64,000 nt of DNA from Pseudoalteromonas luteoviolacea NCIMB 1944 (GCF_001625565.1 NZ_AUXS01000022.1:62001-126000), one strand, 5' to 3'; positions 54,042 to 64,000 are shown, counted from the stretch's first letter. The notes: generated by a model not told the origin, from the sequence alone. Made by a program: numbers and translations.

Positions 54042-56720
54042 ATGAAAACCAGTAAGCTCAGTATCAGGTTGCTTTGGTACATCACACCGCTTGTGATTTT
54101 GCCTTTGTTATTTCTCGGTGGCTTTACACTGACCAATGTAACTAGCTCAACGCAAAAGCAAGCAAAGCTCATTGTCAGCCGCTTTGTCGAGCAACAGCAG
54201 CAGAAAATGTTCAACTACATGGAAATCTATCAGTCAACGACCAAACTGCTGTCCACCTCACCTGTACTAAGTGACTTTTTACTGACTCCCCCTGACGAAA
54301 AGCAAGTAAAAACGAAACGCCTAGGTGCGCTGATGGATGTATTTGCAAGCTACAGTGAAGCCTATCCAGATATTCTCAGCATTAATTTAGTTGATGCAGA
54401 AGGCAATAGTCACGCCTTTTATTCCAGCAATCTGAGCTTCGCACCTGACGACTACCCTTTTTTTGACCAAGTGCTCAAAAGTAACTTGCGCCAACAACAA
54501 TATATGCTGCCTGCAAAAGATGACGGTACTCAGCTCTATTTTGTACAACAAATTTACAGCGTCAACTTTCACCTCAAAAGGCCTCAGCGCCAAGGCTATA
54601 TCATAGTTCGAGTAGCCCCTTCTATTATCAGCAGTAGCATATTAGAAGCGCCTTATGACAACACATTGAACCTGCTGGTATCTGCACAAGGTGAAGTACT
54701 TTTCTCTTCAGATGGGCAGTTTTCTTCTAGTTATTTAAGCGATGAGGAAATGGCGCAAATAAGCTCATTGGCTGATAGAGGTAAGCTTGATTCTATTGTT
54801 TTACCTTCTGTGGATGGGCTTAAACGCATGACCTACAGTGCGCAGCTAAGTGGTGGGTATTACTATATATCGACAATACCAAAGAGCATTCTATATCAGT
54901 CGGGCAAAGCTATTAGCCTTATCACTGCCCTCATAGTGATCCTCTCTGTGGTAACACTACCTGTGCTCATCTTCATTGTGGTACGTAACCTCTTACTTAC
55001 CCCTATAGAACTGCTTGGTGAAGCCAGCCACCGTGTTGGAGATGGTGATTTATCTGTCTTTCTACCTGCTCATGATGATGATGAAGTTGGCACTTTATTT
55101 GATGATTTCAATCACATGGTTAAACAGATCAGAGACTTCCAAGGTGAATTAGAAGATTACAAACTCCACCTTGAGGAAAAGGTAGAGAACAGAACACGTG
55201 CTTTGGAAGAAATGAACCAGCAGCTTGAAGTTGCAATTAAAGAAGCCGAGCAAGCCAACCAACTAAAAAGCCGATTTTTAGCCAATATGAGTCATGAGAT
55301 CCGCACGCCTTTAACCGCGATTATGGGATTCACAGAACAGCTATTGCATAACCCAAATGCTAAAAATGCAGACTTGCACTTAGACACCATTTTGAGAAAC
55401 TCTAAACACCTATTGGAGCTAATTAATAATATTCTCGATTTATCCAAAATCGAAGCCGAAAAGCTCGCTGTTGAACAAAATGAAATTGAGTTTTTACCAC
55501 TGCTAAAAGACATTGAGTCGATTATTCAGCCCCTCGCTGAAGAAAAGCAATTAGAATTAACACTTGATTACGCGTTTCCACTGCCCAAAGTCCTCAACAG
55601 TGATGAAACCCGCCTCAAGCAAATCTTGCTCAATATCGCCAGCAATGCCGTCAAGTTTACGGAGCACGGCTTTATCTCTATCGGGATTGATTTTAACACC
55701 CAAAATGACCAGTTTGTATTTGTTGTCAAAGATACGGGTATTGGTATGTCTCAAAGTGAGATGGAGCGTGTGTTTAAGCCTTTTGAACAGGCCGACACCA
55801 CCACCACTAGGCGTTTTGGTGGCACGGGACTAGGGCTATGTATTTCCAAAAATCTTGCGCAATTGTTAGGTGGAGACGTTCAAGTAAACAGTGAACAAGG
55901 CAATGGCAGTACTTTTACAATCACCATCTCTGCTAATCACACAAGCCAAGATATTCAATGGATAGACTGTGACTCATATATTCACAATCAAACCAGCAAC
56001 TCGCAAAAGCTCGCTGAAACCCAGTTAGAAGCAACTATTTTGTTAGCCGAAGATAACAAAGATAACCAAGAGCTGATCTCCTTACTGCTAAGTTCTTGGG
56101 GTCTGGTCCCAGACATCGCCAATAACGGCGCTCAAGCCGTGGAGATGTCATTGATCAACGATTACGACTTAATCTTAATGGATATGCAAATGCCGGTTAT
56201 GGGTGGATTGGAAGCCACTGAGATGCTCAGACACGCAGCCTATGACGGCCCTATTGTCGCTTTGACAGCCAACATTATGAAGCATGACATAGACACCTAC
56301 CTTGCCGCTGGGTGTAACGCAACACTCGGAAAACCAATCGACAGAGAAAAGCTCGGGGCGGTATTACTGGAGTTTCTCGAATTGGCGAACGACAACGCGT
56401 CTAAATGGAATAATTTACTCAAAAGCGAAAAGTTCTTACAGATCAGCCAAAATTATTTAGAAAAACTGCCCGAGCAACTAGAGCTGGTTGAATCTCTTTA
56501 TCAGAATCAAGAGTGGGAATCGCTTCGTGCGCTCGCTCATAGCCTTAAAGGCAGTGCGGGCTGTTTTGGGTTTAGTAATATTCACAGTGCCGCTGGAGAG
56601 CTTGAAAGCAGCCTGCAAGAGAATAACAAAGCACAGTGGCAATACACAACGCTACAGCTTACGCAGGCGATCCGATACACATTAGAAAACGAAGACGTTC
56701 AGCTACAAGCAGTAAAATAA
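54042..56720 (+). CDS. Hybrid sensor histidine kinase with REC and Hpt domains
   Basis: An 892-residue membrane sensor kinase. Helix 1 (about 11-31), a periplasmic dCache-like domain (about 35-280), helix 2 (about 285-312) and a HAMP domain (about 313-366) are followed by a coiled coil (LEDYKLHLEEKVENRTRALE). Then come HisKA (LANMSHEIRTPLTAIMG, His418), HATPase (NAVKFT, GTGLGLCISKNL), REC (ILMDMQMP, Asp714) and Hpt (AHSLKGSAGC, His833). All phosphotransfer residues are intact. No response regulator is adjacent, so its output partner is elsewhere. The ligand is unknown. The peptidase gene upstream is in the same direction but 229 bp away with a hairpin between. Confidence 0.9.
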   Translation: MKTSKLSIRLLWYITPLVILPLLFLGGFTLTNVTSSTQKQAKLIVSRFVEQQQQKMFNYMEIYQSTTKLLSTSPVLSDFLLTPPDEKQVKTKRLGALMDVFASYSEAYPDILSINLVDAEGNSHAFYSSNLSFAPDDYPFFDQVLKSNLRQQQYMLPAKDDGTQLYFVQQIYSVNFHLKRPQRQGYIIVRVAPSIISSSILEAPYDNTLNLLVSAQGEVLFSSDGQFSSSYLSDEEMAQISSLADRGKLDSIVLPSVDGLKRMTYSAQLSGGYYYISTIPKSILYQSGKAISLITALIVILSVVTLPVLIFIVVRNLLLTPIELLGEASHRVGDGDLSVFLPAHDDDEVGTLFDDFNHMVKQIRDFQGELEDYKLHLEEKVENRTRALEEMNQQLEVAIKEAEQANQLKSRFLANMSHEIRTPLTAIMGFTEQLLHNPNAKNADLHLDTILRNSKHLLELINNILDLSKIEAEKLAVEQNEIEFLPLLKDIESIIQPLAEEKQLELTLDYAFPLPKVLNSDETRLKQILLNIASNAVKFTEHGFISIGIDFNTQNDQFVFVVKDTGIGMSQSEMERVFKPFEQADTTTTRRFGGTGLGLCISKNLAQLLGGDVQVNSEQGNGSTFTITISANHTSQDIQWIDCDSYIHNQTSNSQKLAETQLEATILLAEDNKDNQELISLLLSSWGLVPDIANNGAQAVEMSLINDYDLILMDMQMPVMGGLEATEMLRHAAYDGPIVALTANIMKHDIDTYLAAGCNATLGKPIDREKLGAVLLEFLELANDNASKWNNLLKSEKFLQISQNYLEKLPEQLELVESLYQNQEWESLRALAHSLKGSAGCFGFSNIHSAAGELESSLQENNKAQWQYTTLQLTQAIRYTLENEDVQLQAVK

Positions 56721-56733
56721 CAAGCCAACAATA

Positions 56734-57186
56734 TTAATTTTTAAACTCTAAGCCCATTAAAACCGCATCTTCTCTGCCTGATTCAGTAGGGTAATAGTTT
56801 TTTCGCGTCCCCATAATGCTCAGGCCTACTTTTTTATAAAGTGCAATGGCTGCTTGATTAGATGCTCGCACTTCTAGAAATAGGTTTTCAGCTTGTTCAT
56901 CACGACATTGCTGAATTAATGCTTGCATAAGCTCTGTCGCTATCCCCTGCCCCTGGCGCTTTGGGTCAACACAAATATTCATCAAGGTATAGTCTGGCCC
57001 TGCTCGCTCTGCAATAAAATAACCGACCACCCCCTGTTCAGAATCTCGGCATGCGTTAAAATATCGCCCGCCGATACAAGAGGTCAGAGTTTTTTCACTC
57101 CACGGGTGACTGTGGCACGCATTTTCAATTCGCATGATATCAGCTATTGGAAATTGGGCTAACGCCTCGCTACGTAGATACTGCAT
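56734..57186 (-). CDS. rimI: Ribosomal protein S18 alanine N-acetyltransferase RimI
   Basis: A 150-residue GNAT acetyltransferase that acetylates the N-terminus of ribosomal protein S18. It shows IADIMRIENACHSHPWSEKT, the acetyl-CoA motif VDPKRQGQGIATELM (about 72-86) and the late YKKVGLSIMGTRKNYY with GREDAVLMGLEF, all typical of RimI. It overlaps the upstream holD-like gene by 17 bp, as holD-rimI pairs do in E. coli. Confidence 0.92.
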   Translation of the reverse strand: MQYLRSEALAQFPIADIMRIENACHSHPWSEKTLTSCIGGRYFNACRDSEQGVVGYFIAERAGPDYTLMNICVDPKRQGQGIATELMQALIQQCRDEQAENLFLEVRASNQAAIALYKKVGLSIMGTRKNYYPTESGREDAVLMGLEFKN

Positions 57187-57457
57187 GATATATCACTTGC
57201 CATAATTGTTGTTTTTGCGTCGCGGTTAAGTGTTCATTCGGTAGAGTGAGTGTTGTACCGTGCAGTGCAATTGATTCTCCCGAGATCACCTCTAAACTCT
57301 CACAGTTCAACGCAAGCGCGATATCTTCAGCCAAACGCACAGGCAATGCCAAAGGAACAGAAACACTGTTGGCATCATTTGACGCAGTGTGTGTGTCATA
57401 TTGCGCTTTAAGTTTGAGTGGTGTTAAACCAAGTAATTGAGCATGTATCGGGTGCAT
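57170..57457 (-). CDS. holD: Short HolD-like protein, putative DNA polymerase III psi subunit
   Basis: A 95-residue protein directly before rimI, the position of holD (psi subunit of the clamp loader) in E. coli. Similarity is weak: an N-terminal AQLLGLTPLKLK segment resembles the LQQLGITQW start, and the C-terminal TATQKQQLWQVIYH resembles the ALWQQI end. It is shorter than E. coli psi (137). The call rests mainly on position and these two ends. It could be a different small protein. Confidence 0.55.
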   Translation of the reverse strand: MHPIHAQLLGLTPLKLKAQYDTHTASNDANSVSVPLALPVRLAEDIALALNCESLEVISGESIALHGTTLTLPNEHLTATQKQQLWQVIYHAVST

Positions 57458-57528
57458 GGTAAAAATACTTTTTTATTGAGTCTAAATGGAAGTATTAAAA
57501 GAATCAATTAAGTGGGTAAAGTAAGAAG

Positions 57529-57605
57529 TGGCAGGGGCGGCAGGACTCGAACCCGCAACCATCGGTTTTGGAGACCGCTGTTCTACCAATTGGAACTACG
57601 CCCCT
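57529..57605 (-). tRNA. tRNA-Trp (anticodon CCA)
   Basis: Read on the minus strand, the acceptor stem AGGGGCG pairs with CGCCCCT, the D-stem GTTC pairs with GAAC, the anticodon loop CTCCAAA gives CCA, and the T-arm contains GGTTCGAGTCC. The encoded CCA end is at 57529-57531. Total 77 nt, one longer than E. coli tRNA-Trp because of an extra C in the D arm. The first anticodon-stem pair is G-A. Confidence 0.97.
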
Positions 57606-57618
57606 GCAATGTCGACGC

Positions 57619-57647
57619 ATTATAAAGAGCTTTTAGAAAAGGTAAAG
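57619..57647 (-). promoter_or_regulatory. Promoter of tRNA-Trp
   Basis: On the minus strand CTTTAC (57642-57647), 17 bp, then TATAAT (57619-57624). A GC-rich GCGTCGAC discriminator follows before the tRNA, typical of stringently controlled stable-RNA promoters. Confidence 0.75.
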
Positions 57648-57689
57648 AGGAAAAATGCATTTTTTTGTTTGTTTGCATCATTTATAAAC

Positions 57690-57724
57690 AAAAAGGCGAA
57701 TATTTACCATATTCGCCTTTTTTT
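57690..57724 (-). terminator. Terminator after guaA, bidirectional
   Basis: AAAAAGGCGAATAT, 5-nt loop, ATATTCGCCTTTTTTT: a 9-bp core stem flanked by A and T tracts. It ends guaA transcription 28 bp after the stop. Confidence 0.92.
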
Positions 57725-57751
57725 CATTCAATTAGCGGATGCTAATTGCAG

Positions 57752-59326
57752 TTATTCCCACTCGATTGTCGCAGGTGGTTTACCTGAAATATCATAAACA
57801 ACACGAGAGATACCATCGATTTCATTGATAATGCGGTTTGAAACATGGCCTAAGAAGTCATAAGGTAGCTGTGACCAACGTGCCGTCATAAAGTCGATAG
57901 TTTCAACACAACGCAGCGATACAACCCAGTCATACTTACGTGCATCACCCATTACGCCTACAGATTTAACTGGAAGGAATACAGTGAACGCTTGAGATAC
58001 TTTGTGGTATAGCTCCGCCTTGTGAAGCTCTTCAATGAAGATAGCATCTGCACGACGAAGTAAATCACAGTATTCTTTCTTGATTTCACCTAGTACACGT
58101 ACACCTAAACCAGGACCCGGGAATGGGTGACGGTAAAGCATATCGTAAGGTAGACCTAACTCAAGGCCAATCTTACGTACTTCATCTTTAAACAGCTCGC
58201 GTAGAGGCTCTACTAGACCCATTTCCATATCGTCAGGCAGACCACCTACGTTATGGTGAGACTTGATCACGTGTGCCTTACCTGTTTTAGACGCCGCTGA
58301 CTCAATTACATCTGGGTAAATTGTACCTTGCGCTAACCATTTAGCATTTTTCAGCTTTTTAGATTCAGCATCGAATACGTCAATGAACGTATGACCAATT
58401 GCTTTACGCTTATCTTCAGGATCAGAAAGACCAGCTAGGTCATTTAAGAACTGCTCTTCAGCATCCACTTTGATGATATTCAGGCCAAACTTATCACCAA
58501 ACATTTCCATTACTTGCTGACCTTCGTTTAAACGGAGTAAACCGTTATCAACAAATACACATGTTAGCTTCTTACCAATCGCACGGTGGATAAGCATCGC
58601 CACTACTGATGAGTCAACACCACCAGATAGACCTAAAATAACTTCGTCATCACCTACTTTTTCTTTGATACGCTCTACTGCATCTTCGATGATTTGTGAC
58701 GGCGTCCATAGCTTTTCACAACCACAGATATCAATCGCAAAACGCTCTAGTAAACGTGTACCTTGCTGTGTGTGTGTTACTTCTGGGTGGAATTGCACGC
58801 CATAAAAACGCTTTTCTTCCCAAGACATTGCCGCGTGTGGACACGTATCAGTTTTTGCACTTGTCACAAACGTTTCTGGAATTTCAATAACTTTATCGCC
58901 GTGGCTCATCCATACGTCAAGCTGACCAACGCCATCTTCGATATGATCTTCAATCGCTTCAAATAGTGCACAGTTACCGACTTTTTCAACTTTCGCGTAA
59001 CCAAACTCTTTCTTATCAGAGCTATGTACTTTACCGCCAAGCTGCATTGCCATTGTTTGCATGCCGTAACAAACGCCAAGTACAGGTACACCCGCTTCGA
59101 ATACATATTCAGGGGCGCGCGGGCTGTTTTCCTCTGTTGTCGACTCTGGACCACCAGACAGGATGATGCCCTGAGGGTTGAATTCACGGATCTGCTCTTC
59201 CGTTACATCCCAAGCCCAAAGTTCACAGTAAACGCCAATCTCACGTACACGACGTGCAATTAACTGCGTGTATTGAGAACCGAAGTCTAAGATCAAAATA
59301 CGGGAATCATGGATGTCTTTGCTCAT
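57752..59326 (-). CDS. guaA: GMP synthase (glutamine-hydrolysing)
   Basis: A 524-residue enzyme converting XMP to GMP. The N-terminal class I amidotransferase has the nucleophile Cys in VLGVCYGMQ (about 82-90) and His/Glu in [11 protein letters not shown]. The ATP-pyrophosphatase domain has the P-loop [10 protein letters not shown] (about 232-241), and the C-terminal dimerisation domain ends PPATIEWE. Length matches E. coli GuaA (525). It lies 126 bp downstream of guaB, with a terminator-like hairpin between, so levels of the two may be set separately. Confidence 0.98.
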   Translation of the reverse strand: MSKDIHDSRILILDFGSQYTQLIARRVREIGVYCELWAWDVTEEQIREFNPQGIILSGGPESTTEENSPRAPEYVFEAGVPVLGVCYGMQTMAMQLGGKVHSSDKKEFGYAKVEKVGNCALFEAIEDHIEDGVGQLDVWMSHGDKVIEIPETFVTSAKTDTCPHAAMSWEEKRFYGVQFHPEVTHTQQGTRLLERFAIDICGCEKLWTPSQIIEDAVERIKEKVGDDEVILGLSGGVDSSVVAMLIHRAIGKKLTCVFVDNGLLRLNEGQQVMEMFGDKFGLNIIKVDAEEQFLNDLAGLSDPEDKRKAIGHTFIDVFDAESKKLKNAKWLAQGTIYPDVIESAASKTGKAHVIKSHHNVGGLPDDMEMGLVEPLRELFKDEVRKIGLELGLPYDMLYRHPFPGPGLGVRVLGEIKKEYCDLLRRADAIFIEELHKAELYHKVSQAFTVFLPVKSVGVMGDARKYDWVVSLRCVETIDFMTARWSQLPYDFLGHVSNRIINEIDGISRVVYDISGKPPATIEWE

Positions 59327-59360
59327 TGATAATCTCGTTAGTTAGGAAACGATAAAATTA

Positions 59361-59418
59361 GTAAAGCACAGCTAACCTGCTTTACCAGAATTAAAAAGGG
59401 CTAGCTGCTGCTAGCCCT
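59361..59418 (-). terminator. Two hairpins between guaB and guaA, first one terminator-like
   Basis: On the minus strand AGGGCTAGC, loop AGCA, GCTAGCCCT followed by TTTT (59393-59418) is an intrinsic terminator 35 bp after the guaB stop. A second stem, GTAAAGCA/TGCTTTAC, lies at 59361-59385 ahead of guaA. Partial termination or a separate guaA start is implied. Confidence 0.8.
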
Positions 59419-59452
59419 GAAAATTTTGCGGGCTCAACACTCGTTGGCCGGC

Positions 59453-60922
59453 TTAACCTAGACGATAGTTAGGCGCTTCTTTGGTGATCTGTACGTCATG
59501 TACGTGAGACTCACCCATACCTGCTGAAGTAACACGTACAAACTCAGGTTTAACGTTAAGCTCAGCAATCGTCGCGCAACCGGTTAGGCCCATTGCACTG
59601 CGGATCCCACCAATTTGTTGGTGAATAATGGCGGCAATTGGCCCTTTGTATGCAACGCGACCTTCAATACCTTCAGGTACTAGCTTGTCTGCTTGATTGC
59701 TCTTCTGGAAGTAACGATCTGAAGAACCATCTTTTTGGTTCATCGCACCAAGAGATCCCATGCCACGGTATGACTTATAGTAACGGCCTTGGTAAAGTTC
59801 AACTTCACCCGGCGACTCTTCGGTACCAGCAAGCATTGAACCAACCATGACACAAGCAGCACCAGCAACAAGTGCTTTTACAATGTCACCCGAGAAACGA
59901 ATACCACCGTCGGCAATAACTGGAATATCACGGTCTTTAAGTGCTTCAACAGCATCTGAAATCGCAGTGATTTGTGGTACACCACAGCCAGTAACAATAC
60001 GTGTTGTACAAATTGAGCCAGGGCCAATACCAACTTTAACTGCGTTAGCGCCTGCGTCAGCAAGTGCCAATGCACCAGCACCAGTTGCTACGTTACCCGC
60101 GACAATTTGTAATTCAGGGTAAGCTGCGCGTGTTTCTTTAACGCGGTCAATTACACCTTGAGAGTGACCGTGAGAAGTATCGATAAGCAGAATATCAACC
60201 CCAGCTTCTACCAGTGCTTCGATACGCTCATCTGTACCAGCACCAACACCAACAGCTGCGCCTACACGTAAACGACCTTGCGCGTCTTTACATGCATTCG
60301 GTTTTTCTTGTGCTTTTTGGTAGTCTTTTACTGTGATCATGCCTTTCAGTGCAAATGCATCATCAACTACTAAGATTTTTTCGATGCGGTGTTCATGCAT
60401 TAGACCAAGAATTTCTTCACGGCCTGCACCTTCTTTTACAGTGACAAGATCAGCTTTTTTCGTCATGACTGAAGAAACAGGCTTATCTAGTTGCGTTTCA
60501 AAACGCATATCACGGCTAGTTACGATGCCTTCAAGTTGGTTATCGGCACCAACTACAGGGAAACCTGAAAAACCTTTTTCGTCAGCAAGTGCGATAGTTT
60601 CAGCAATCGTTTTGTCTGCTGTGACTGTCACAGGGAAAGTAACAATACCGGCTTCGTAAGTTTTTACTTTACGGACATTGTCAGCTTGCTCTTCGATGGT
60701 CATGTTTTTGTGAATAAAGCCAATGCCGCCTTCTTGCGCGAGGGCAATCGCTAAGCGTGCTTCAGTCACTGTGTCCATTGACGCAGAAACAAGTGGCAGG
60801 TTAAGCTCGATATCGCGTGTCAGACGAGTCTTCAAACTCGCTGTGTGCGGTAGAACAGTTGAATGAGCGGGTACTAAAAGTACGTCGTCAAAAGTTAGGG
60901 CTTCTTTTGCAATTCTTAGCAT
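59453..60922 (-). CDS. guaB: IMP dehydrogenase
   Basis: A 489-residue enzyme catalysing the NAD-dependent oxidation of IMP to XMP, the committed step to guanine nucleotides. It has the N-terminal [18 protein letters not shown], a tandem CBS (Bateman) module (about 95-205), the catalytic loop [17 protein letters not shown] (about 298-314, Cys305), and the flap region GSSDRYFQ. The frame is open upstream to 61003, but the ATG at 60922 gives the standard N-terminus. It is divergent from xseA, as in E. coli. Confidence 0.97.
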   Translation of the reverse strand: MLRIAKEALTFDDVLLVPAHSTVLPHTASLKTRLTRDIELNLPLVSASMDTVTEARLAIALAQEGGIGFIHKNMTIEEQADNVRKVKTYEAGIVTFPVTVTADKTIAETIALADEKGFSGFPVVGADNQLEGIVTSRDMRFETQLDKPVSSVMTKKADLVTVKEGAGREEILGLMHEHRIEKILVVDDAFALKGMITVKDYQKAQEKPNACKDAQGRLRVGAAVGVGAGTDERIEALVEAGVDILLIDTSHGHSQGVIDRVKETRAAYPELQIVAGNVATGAGALALADAGANAVKVGIGPGSICTTRIVTGCGVPQITAISDAVEALKDRDIPVIADGGIRFSGDIVKALVAGAACVMVGSMLAGTEESPGEVELYQGRYYKSYRGMGSLGAMNQKDGSSDRYFQKSNQADKLVPEGIEGRVAYKGPIAAIIHQQIGGIRSAMGLTGCATIAELNVKPEFVRVTSAGMGESHVHDVQITKEAPNYRLG

Positions 60923-61005
60923 GTGTGCGGCTTCTCTCAAGTGAATTCTGAGTATAAGGAATTGCGTGCGCATTTTATCAGCGTTCCTTATGCGAGTAAA
61001 CAAAA

Positions 61006-61026
61006 TTTAGCAAAAAATATGCTAAA
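61006..61026. promoter_or_regulatory. Palindrome between guaB and xseA
   Basis: TTTAGCA-AAAAATA-TGCTAAA, with 7-bp perfect arms and a 7-nt centre, lies in the shared promoter region, 30 bp before xseA. It could be an operator; it does not match the PurR box. Confidence 0.4.
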
Positions 61027-61055
61027 GTGTCTGTGAATTTTTTATGGAGCTAGGT

Positions 61056-62405
61056 ATGTCATTGCCACAAAACAACAAAGTTTATACAGTTTCGCGCCTT
61101 AATCGTGAAATACGCAGTTTACTAGAACAAGGCTTTGCTTCTCTTGAATTGACTGGCGAAATTTCAAACTTTGTCGCCCCCGCCTCTGGCCACTGGTATT
61201 TTTCCTTAAAAGATGAAAAGGCACAGGTCAAAGCAGCTATGTGGCGTGGCAACAATCGTTATTGTAAGTATCGCCCAGAAAACGGAGCGCAAGTGCAAGT
61301 CAAAGCCCGCGTATCTGTTTACGAACCGCGTGGCGACTATCAATTGATTGTCGAGCATATGGCTCCAGCAGGTGAAGGTCTGCTCAAGCAAAAGTTCGAA
61401 GCACTGCAAATGCAGCTTGCCGCAGAAGGCTTATTCAATAGTTTTCATAAAAAGCCATTACCACAACAGATCAATCGTATTGGCGTTATCACATCTGCGA
61501 CAGGTGCTGCTATCAAAGATATCTTATCCGTGTTAAAACGCCGAGCACCACAATTAGAAGTAACCATTTATCCAACTCTGGTACAAGGCCAAGACGCCGC
61601 CGCACAAATTGCAGAAAGAATAGCCTTGGCAGACAAACGCAACGAAGTTGATGTACTGATTGTCGGGCGCGGTGGAGGCTCTTTGGAAGATCTATGGTGC
61701 TTTAACGAAGAAGTAGTTGCACGTGCCATTTTTACATGCTCATTGCCGATTATCAGCGCCGTTGGACACGAAATTGATACCACCATCAGTGATTACGTTG
61801 CAGATTTACGCGCGCCAACCCCATCCGCAGCTGCCGAACTAGTGAGTCCAGATAGCAGTGAACTTCTAAGCTATATCGCGGACAGAAAACAAAGGCTTAT
61901 CAATGCATTAAAACGGAAAGTCGCAGATGAGCAACAGCATATTCAGCGCCTCCAACAACGTCTGAGTTTGCAACATCCACAAAATCAATTGATGCAGCAA
62001 GGGCAGCGTGTGGATGAACTTCAGCAACGTTTGACCCGCGCGTTACAATACCAACAACAAAAACATCACCATAAAGTGAATGTGCTGAGCCACACATTGC
62101 TAAAATTCCACCCAGAAAAGCGTCTAAACGAAGCCAGAACCAAGCTCGAAAAGCTCGAGTCGAGACTAAATAACACCTTGCACCACCAGCTGCGTGACAA
62201 ACAAAACCGCCTAGCGTTACTCTCAGCAAGGCTAGACAGTGTTAGTCCACTCGCTGTACTGTCTCGCGGTTATAGCATTACACAAAAAGATGGCAACGTA
62301 CTAGCGTCGGTAGCTGACGTGCAACCAGGTGATTCACTGGTAACGCAACTGGCTGATGGGCAACTCCACACACAGGTGTCTCGTGTTGTCAAAAAAGAGG
62401 ACTAA
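61056..62405 (+). CDS. xseA: Exodeoxyribonuclease VII large subunit
   Basis: A 449-residue subunit of the single-strand exonuclease. It shows [20 protein letters not shown], the OB-fold segment [59 protein letters not shown] and [21 protein letters not shown] long coiled-coil C-terminal region ends with [19 protein letters not shown] is spaced 6 nt from the ATG at 61056, preferred over 61044. Length matches E. coli XseA (456). Confidence 0.96.
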   Translation: MSLPQNNKVYTVSRLNREIRSLLEQGFASLELTGEISNFVAPASGHWYFSLKDEKAQVKAAMWRGNNRYCKYRPENGAQVQVKARVSVYEPRGDYQLIVEHMAPAGEGLLKQKFEALQMQLAAEGLFNSFHKKPLPQQINRIGVITSATGAAIKDILSVLKRRAPQLEVTIYPTLVQGQDAAAQIAERIALADKRNEVDVLIVGRGGGSLEDLWCFNEEVVARAIFTCSLPIISAVGHEIDTTISDYVADLRAPTPSAAAELVSPDSSELLSYIADRKQRLINALKRKVADEQQHIQRLQQRLSLQHPQNQLMQQGQRVDELQQRLTRALQYQQQKHHHKVNVLSHTLLKFHPEKRLNEARTKLEKLESRLNNTLHHQLRDKQNRLALLSARLDSVSPLAVLSRGYSITQKDGNVLASVADVQPGDSLVTQLADGQLHTQVSRVVKKED

Positions 62406-62406
62406 C

Positions 62407-63060
62407 CTAATATTCTCGGCTCAGCTCATCACTGCTTTTTAAACTGAGGTGGATCTGCATCGCTTGAGTATTTTGCACTGCTGCCACCGTTTTAAATTGC
62501 TTCATCCACGGCATACGCAGTAAAGCTGTGTGAAGCTGTTGCCATTTAGGCTCGCCTTGCGGCGCGACGAAATTTAATTGGCACACGTGCAGTTTACACT
62601 CTGCCGATAGCAAATTGATGGTATCGTGCAGCTGTGCTTCATAGAGGAAATCTTCCGCAAATAACTCAACTTCTGAGGCCCAGTTATCATCACGCCTTTG
62701 ATGCTCAAAAATGCTTTGCAATTGCTTTGGCACATTGTGACTTGGTTTATTCGCCATAGACTTGGCTGTGAGCGTACTCAGTTGCGCCTTAATTCGTTTA
62801 TTTTCTTGCTGCAGTTGTTGATTGATAAGCCGTAGATCATCCGCCTCTGCGAGTTCTGTCGACACTGGAGAGGTTTCATTTGATTTTTCGTTGTCTCTAG
62901 AGAACTCAGGGGATTGAGCCTCGTTAATGGTAACGCCTCCTATTGAAGCGACATTACCATGAAAGGATTCTGATTGCTTTAAACCATACAATTCATAGTA
63001 AACACTCGTTAGCAATCCCCCTGCCAAAAAAGCACATCCCAAAGCAATCGTAGGCCGCAT
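62407..63060 (-). CDS. Membrane-anchored coiled-coil protein of unknown function
   Basis: A 217-residue protein with an N-terminal transmembrane anchor (about 4-24), an acidic linker, a coiled coil (DDLRLINQQLQQENKRIKAQ, about 74-100) and a C-terminal domain with two Cys in ECKLHVCQLNFVAP. No family is recognised. It is downstream of cysE by 15 bp and convergent with xseA, whose stop lies one base away. Co-transcription with cysE is likely but does not give a function. Confidence 0.65.
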   Translation of the reverse strand: MRPTIALGCAFLAGGLLTSVYYELYGLKQSESFHGNVASIGGVTINEAQSPEFSRDNEKSNETSPVSTELAEADDLRLINQQLQQENKRIKAQLSTLTAKSMANKPSHNVPKQLQSIFEHQRRDDNWASEVELFAEDFLYEAQLHDTINLLSAECKLHVCQLNFVAPQGEPKWQQLHTALLRMPWMKQFKTVAAVQNTQAMQIHLSLKSSDELSREY

Positions 63061-63075
63061 GCGTAATTGAGTTCG

Positions 63076-63897
63076 CTACAACATTGCGCTGGTGTGGGAA
63101 TCATTAATACGACTTATCGTGTCGTCCAAAAAGTTTTGGTCCATGCTTTCTGCCGGACATGGACAATTTGGCTTACCAACTACTTTTGCAGGCACGCCAA
63201 CGACTGTGGTGTGTGGTGCAACAGCTTTTAGAACCACTGAGCCGGCACCGATTCGCGCGCCTTCTCCTACCTCAATGTTGCCCAATACTTTAGCACCTGC
63301 GCCAATCAAAACGCCTGCACGGATCTTTGGATGTCGGTCCCCTTGCTCATTACCAGTACCACCGAGCGTAACTGACTGCAAGATCGATACGTTATCTTCA
63401 ATAACAGCTGTTTCACCGATCACTATACCAGTCGCATGGTCAAGCATAATACCATGGCCGACTTTACAAGCAGGATGGATATCAACGCCAAAAACTTCAG
63501 AGGTGCGGCTTTGAATAAAGCGGGCGAGCTCTTTACGCTGTTGTCGCCACAGGCAGTATGCGAGACGGTGTGCTTGTAATGCATGGAAACCCTTCAAGTT
63601 TAATATCACGTTAAGATAACTATCGGCAGCCGGGTCTCGATCTTTAACAGCTTTTATATCGTGCGCAACATGCGTTAACATTCGCTCGCAATCAACAAAT
63701 GCCTGATCAAACAATTCTCGGATAGTAAATGCAGACACCACGGCATCCGAAAGTTTATTTGCAACAATAAAACTGAGCGCTGCCCCCAAACATTCATGAT
63801 TGAGCACACTTGAATATACGTGACTGGCGAGCAAAGGCTCTCTTTGCACCAACTCTTGTGCTTCCTCTCTCAATTGTTGCCAAATTTCGTGTCTCAT
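63076..63897 (-). CDS. cysE: Serine O-acetyltransferase
   Basis: A 273-residue enzyme that acetylates serine in cysteine synthesis. The N-terminal helical domain (EPLLASHVYSSVLNHECLGA) resembles E. coli CysE. The C-terminal left-handed beta helix contains HPACKVGHGIMLDHATGIVI, then GETAVIEDNVSILQSVTLGG with the catalytic His and Asp, and VLIGAGAKVLGNI. The last residues hold a tail that in CysE binds cysteine synthase. The frame extends to 63933; the ATG at 63897 gives a length near E. coli's 273, but ATGs at 63933, 63927 and 63924 are possible and no start has a strong ribosome site. Confidence 0.92.
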   Translation of the reverse strand: MRHEIWQQLREEAQELVQREPLLASHVYSSVLNHECLGAALSFIVANKLSDAVVSAFTIRELFDQAFVDCERMLTHVAHDIKAVKDRDPAADSYLNVILNLKGFHALQAHRLAYCLWRQQRKELARFIQSRTSEVFGVDIHPACKVGHGIMLDHATGIVIGETAVIEDNVSILQSVTLGGTGNEQGDRHPKIRAGVLIGAGAKVLGNIEVGEGARIGAGSVVLKAVAPHTTVVGVPAKVVGKPNCPCPAESMDQNFLDDTISRINDSHTSAML

Positions 63898-64000
63898 AAT
63901 CACCACATGTCTTTCATTTACCATCATTTGCATATCTTAGCGCGCATCACTCTGCGATAGCACTAGTAAGCAGCAAATTTCTAGTTATTAATTATAACCG

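Overview
The window is a contiguous piece of a gammaproteobacterial chromosome. Gene content and order (pepP-ubiH-ubiI next to 6S RNA, pdhR-aceE-aceF-lpdA, serB beside an smp/ytjB-like gene, holD-rimI, guaB-guaA divergent from xseA, gspA-gspB, rapA, efpL) and the moderately AT-rich composition suggest a marine member of the Alteromonadales, most likely Pseudoalteromonas or a close relative. That assignment is an inference from gene order and protein flavour; no 16S rRNA gene is present.

Layout. 0-5.5 kb: the 3' part of a LysR regulator, then a minus-strand ygfB-pepP-ubiH-ubiI operon, with the 6S RNA gene (ssrS) divergent from it. 5.5-10.3 kb: an acyltransferase, a ZntR-like regulator with a Cys-rich metal permease behind a classic MerR-type promoter, a D-2-hydroxyacid dehydrogenase and a small lipoprotein. 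10.3-16.6 kb: a hybrid histidine kinase abutting a REC-GGDEF protein with a degenerate catalytic motif, then a PIN-PhoH ATPase. 17-30 kb: rapA, a secreted protein of unknown function, a sugar-type cluster (SemiSWEET-like protein, HAD phosphatase, divergent DeoR regulator), rluA, an M20 amidohydrolase, an HD-GYP protein, gspB-gspA and cca. 30.2-32.4 kb: an AT-rich, nearly gene-free stretch holding one tiny peptide gene. 32.4-39.5 kb: the pyruvate dehydrogenase operon and its regulator. 39.5-50.9 kb: a second tiny peptide gene with an 8-bp tandem repeat in its leader, then serB, smp, a TatD hydrolase, pdxH, argS, prfC, a stand-alone thioesterase, a lipoprotein, a DUF6151-like protein and efpL. 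51-64 kb: a large secreted putative metallopeptidase with discoidin and chitin-binding-like modules, a second hybrid kinase, rimI-holD, tRNA-Trp, guaA, guaB, xseA, a coiled-coil membrane protein and cysE.

Most genes are housekeeping. The most interesting signal is a pair of unannotated 46- and 47-codon genes at 31548-31688 (+) and 39961-40104 (-), one on each side of the pyruvate dehydrogenase locus. They share a Lys/Leu-rich leader ending in an AG or GG pair, followed by unrelated Cys-containing tails. This is the layout of secreted or ribosomally made natural-product precursors. Neither has a modification enzyme or transporter nearby, and the second carries six copies of an 8-bp repeat running into its ribosome binding site. 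Other points worth checking are the long leader behind the metal-responsive promoter, the degenerate GGDEF protein, 6S RNA outside its usual zapA/ygfA context, intrinsic terminators inside the aceF-lpdA and guaB-guaA units, and the modular secreted peptidase.
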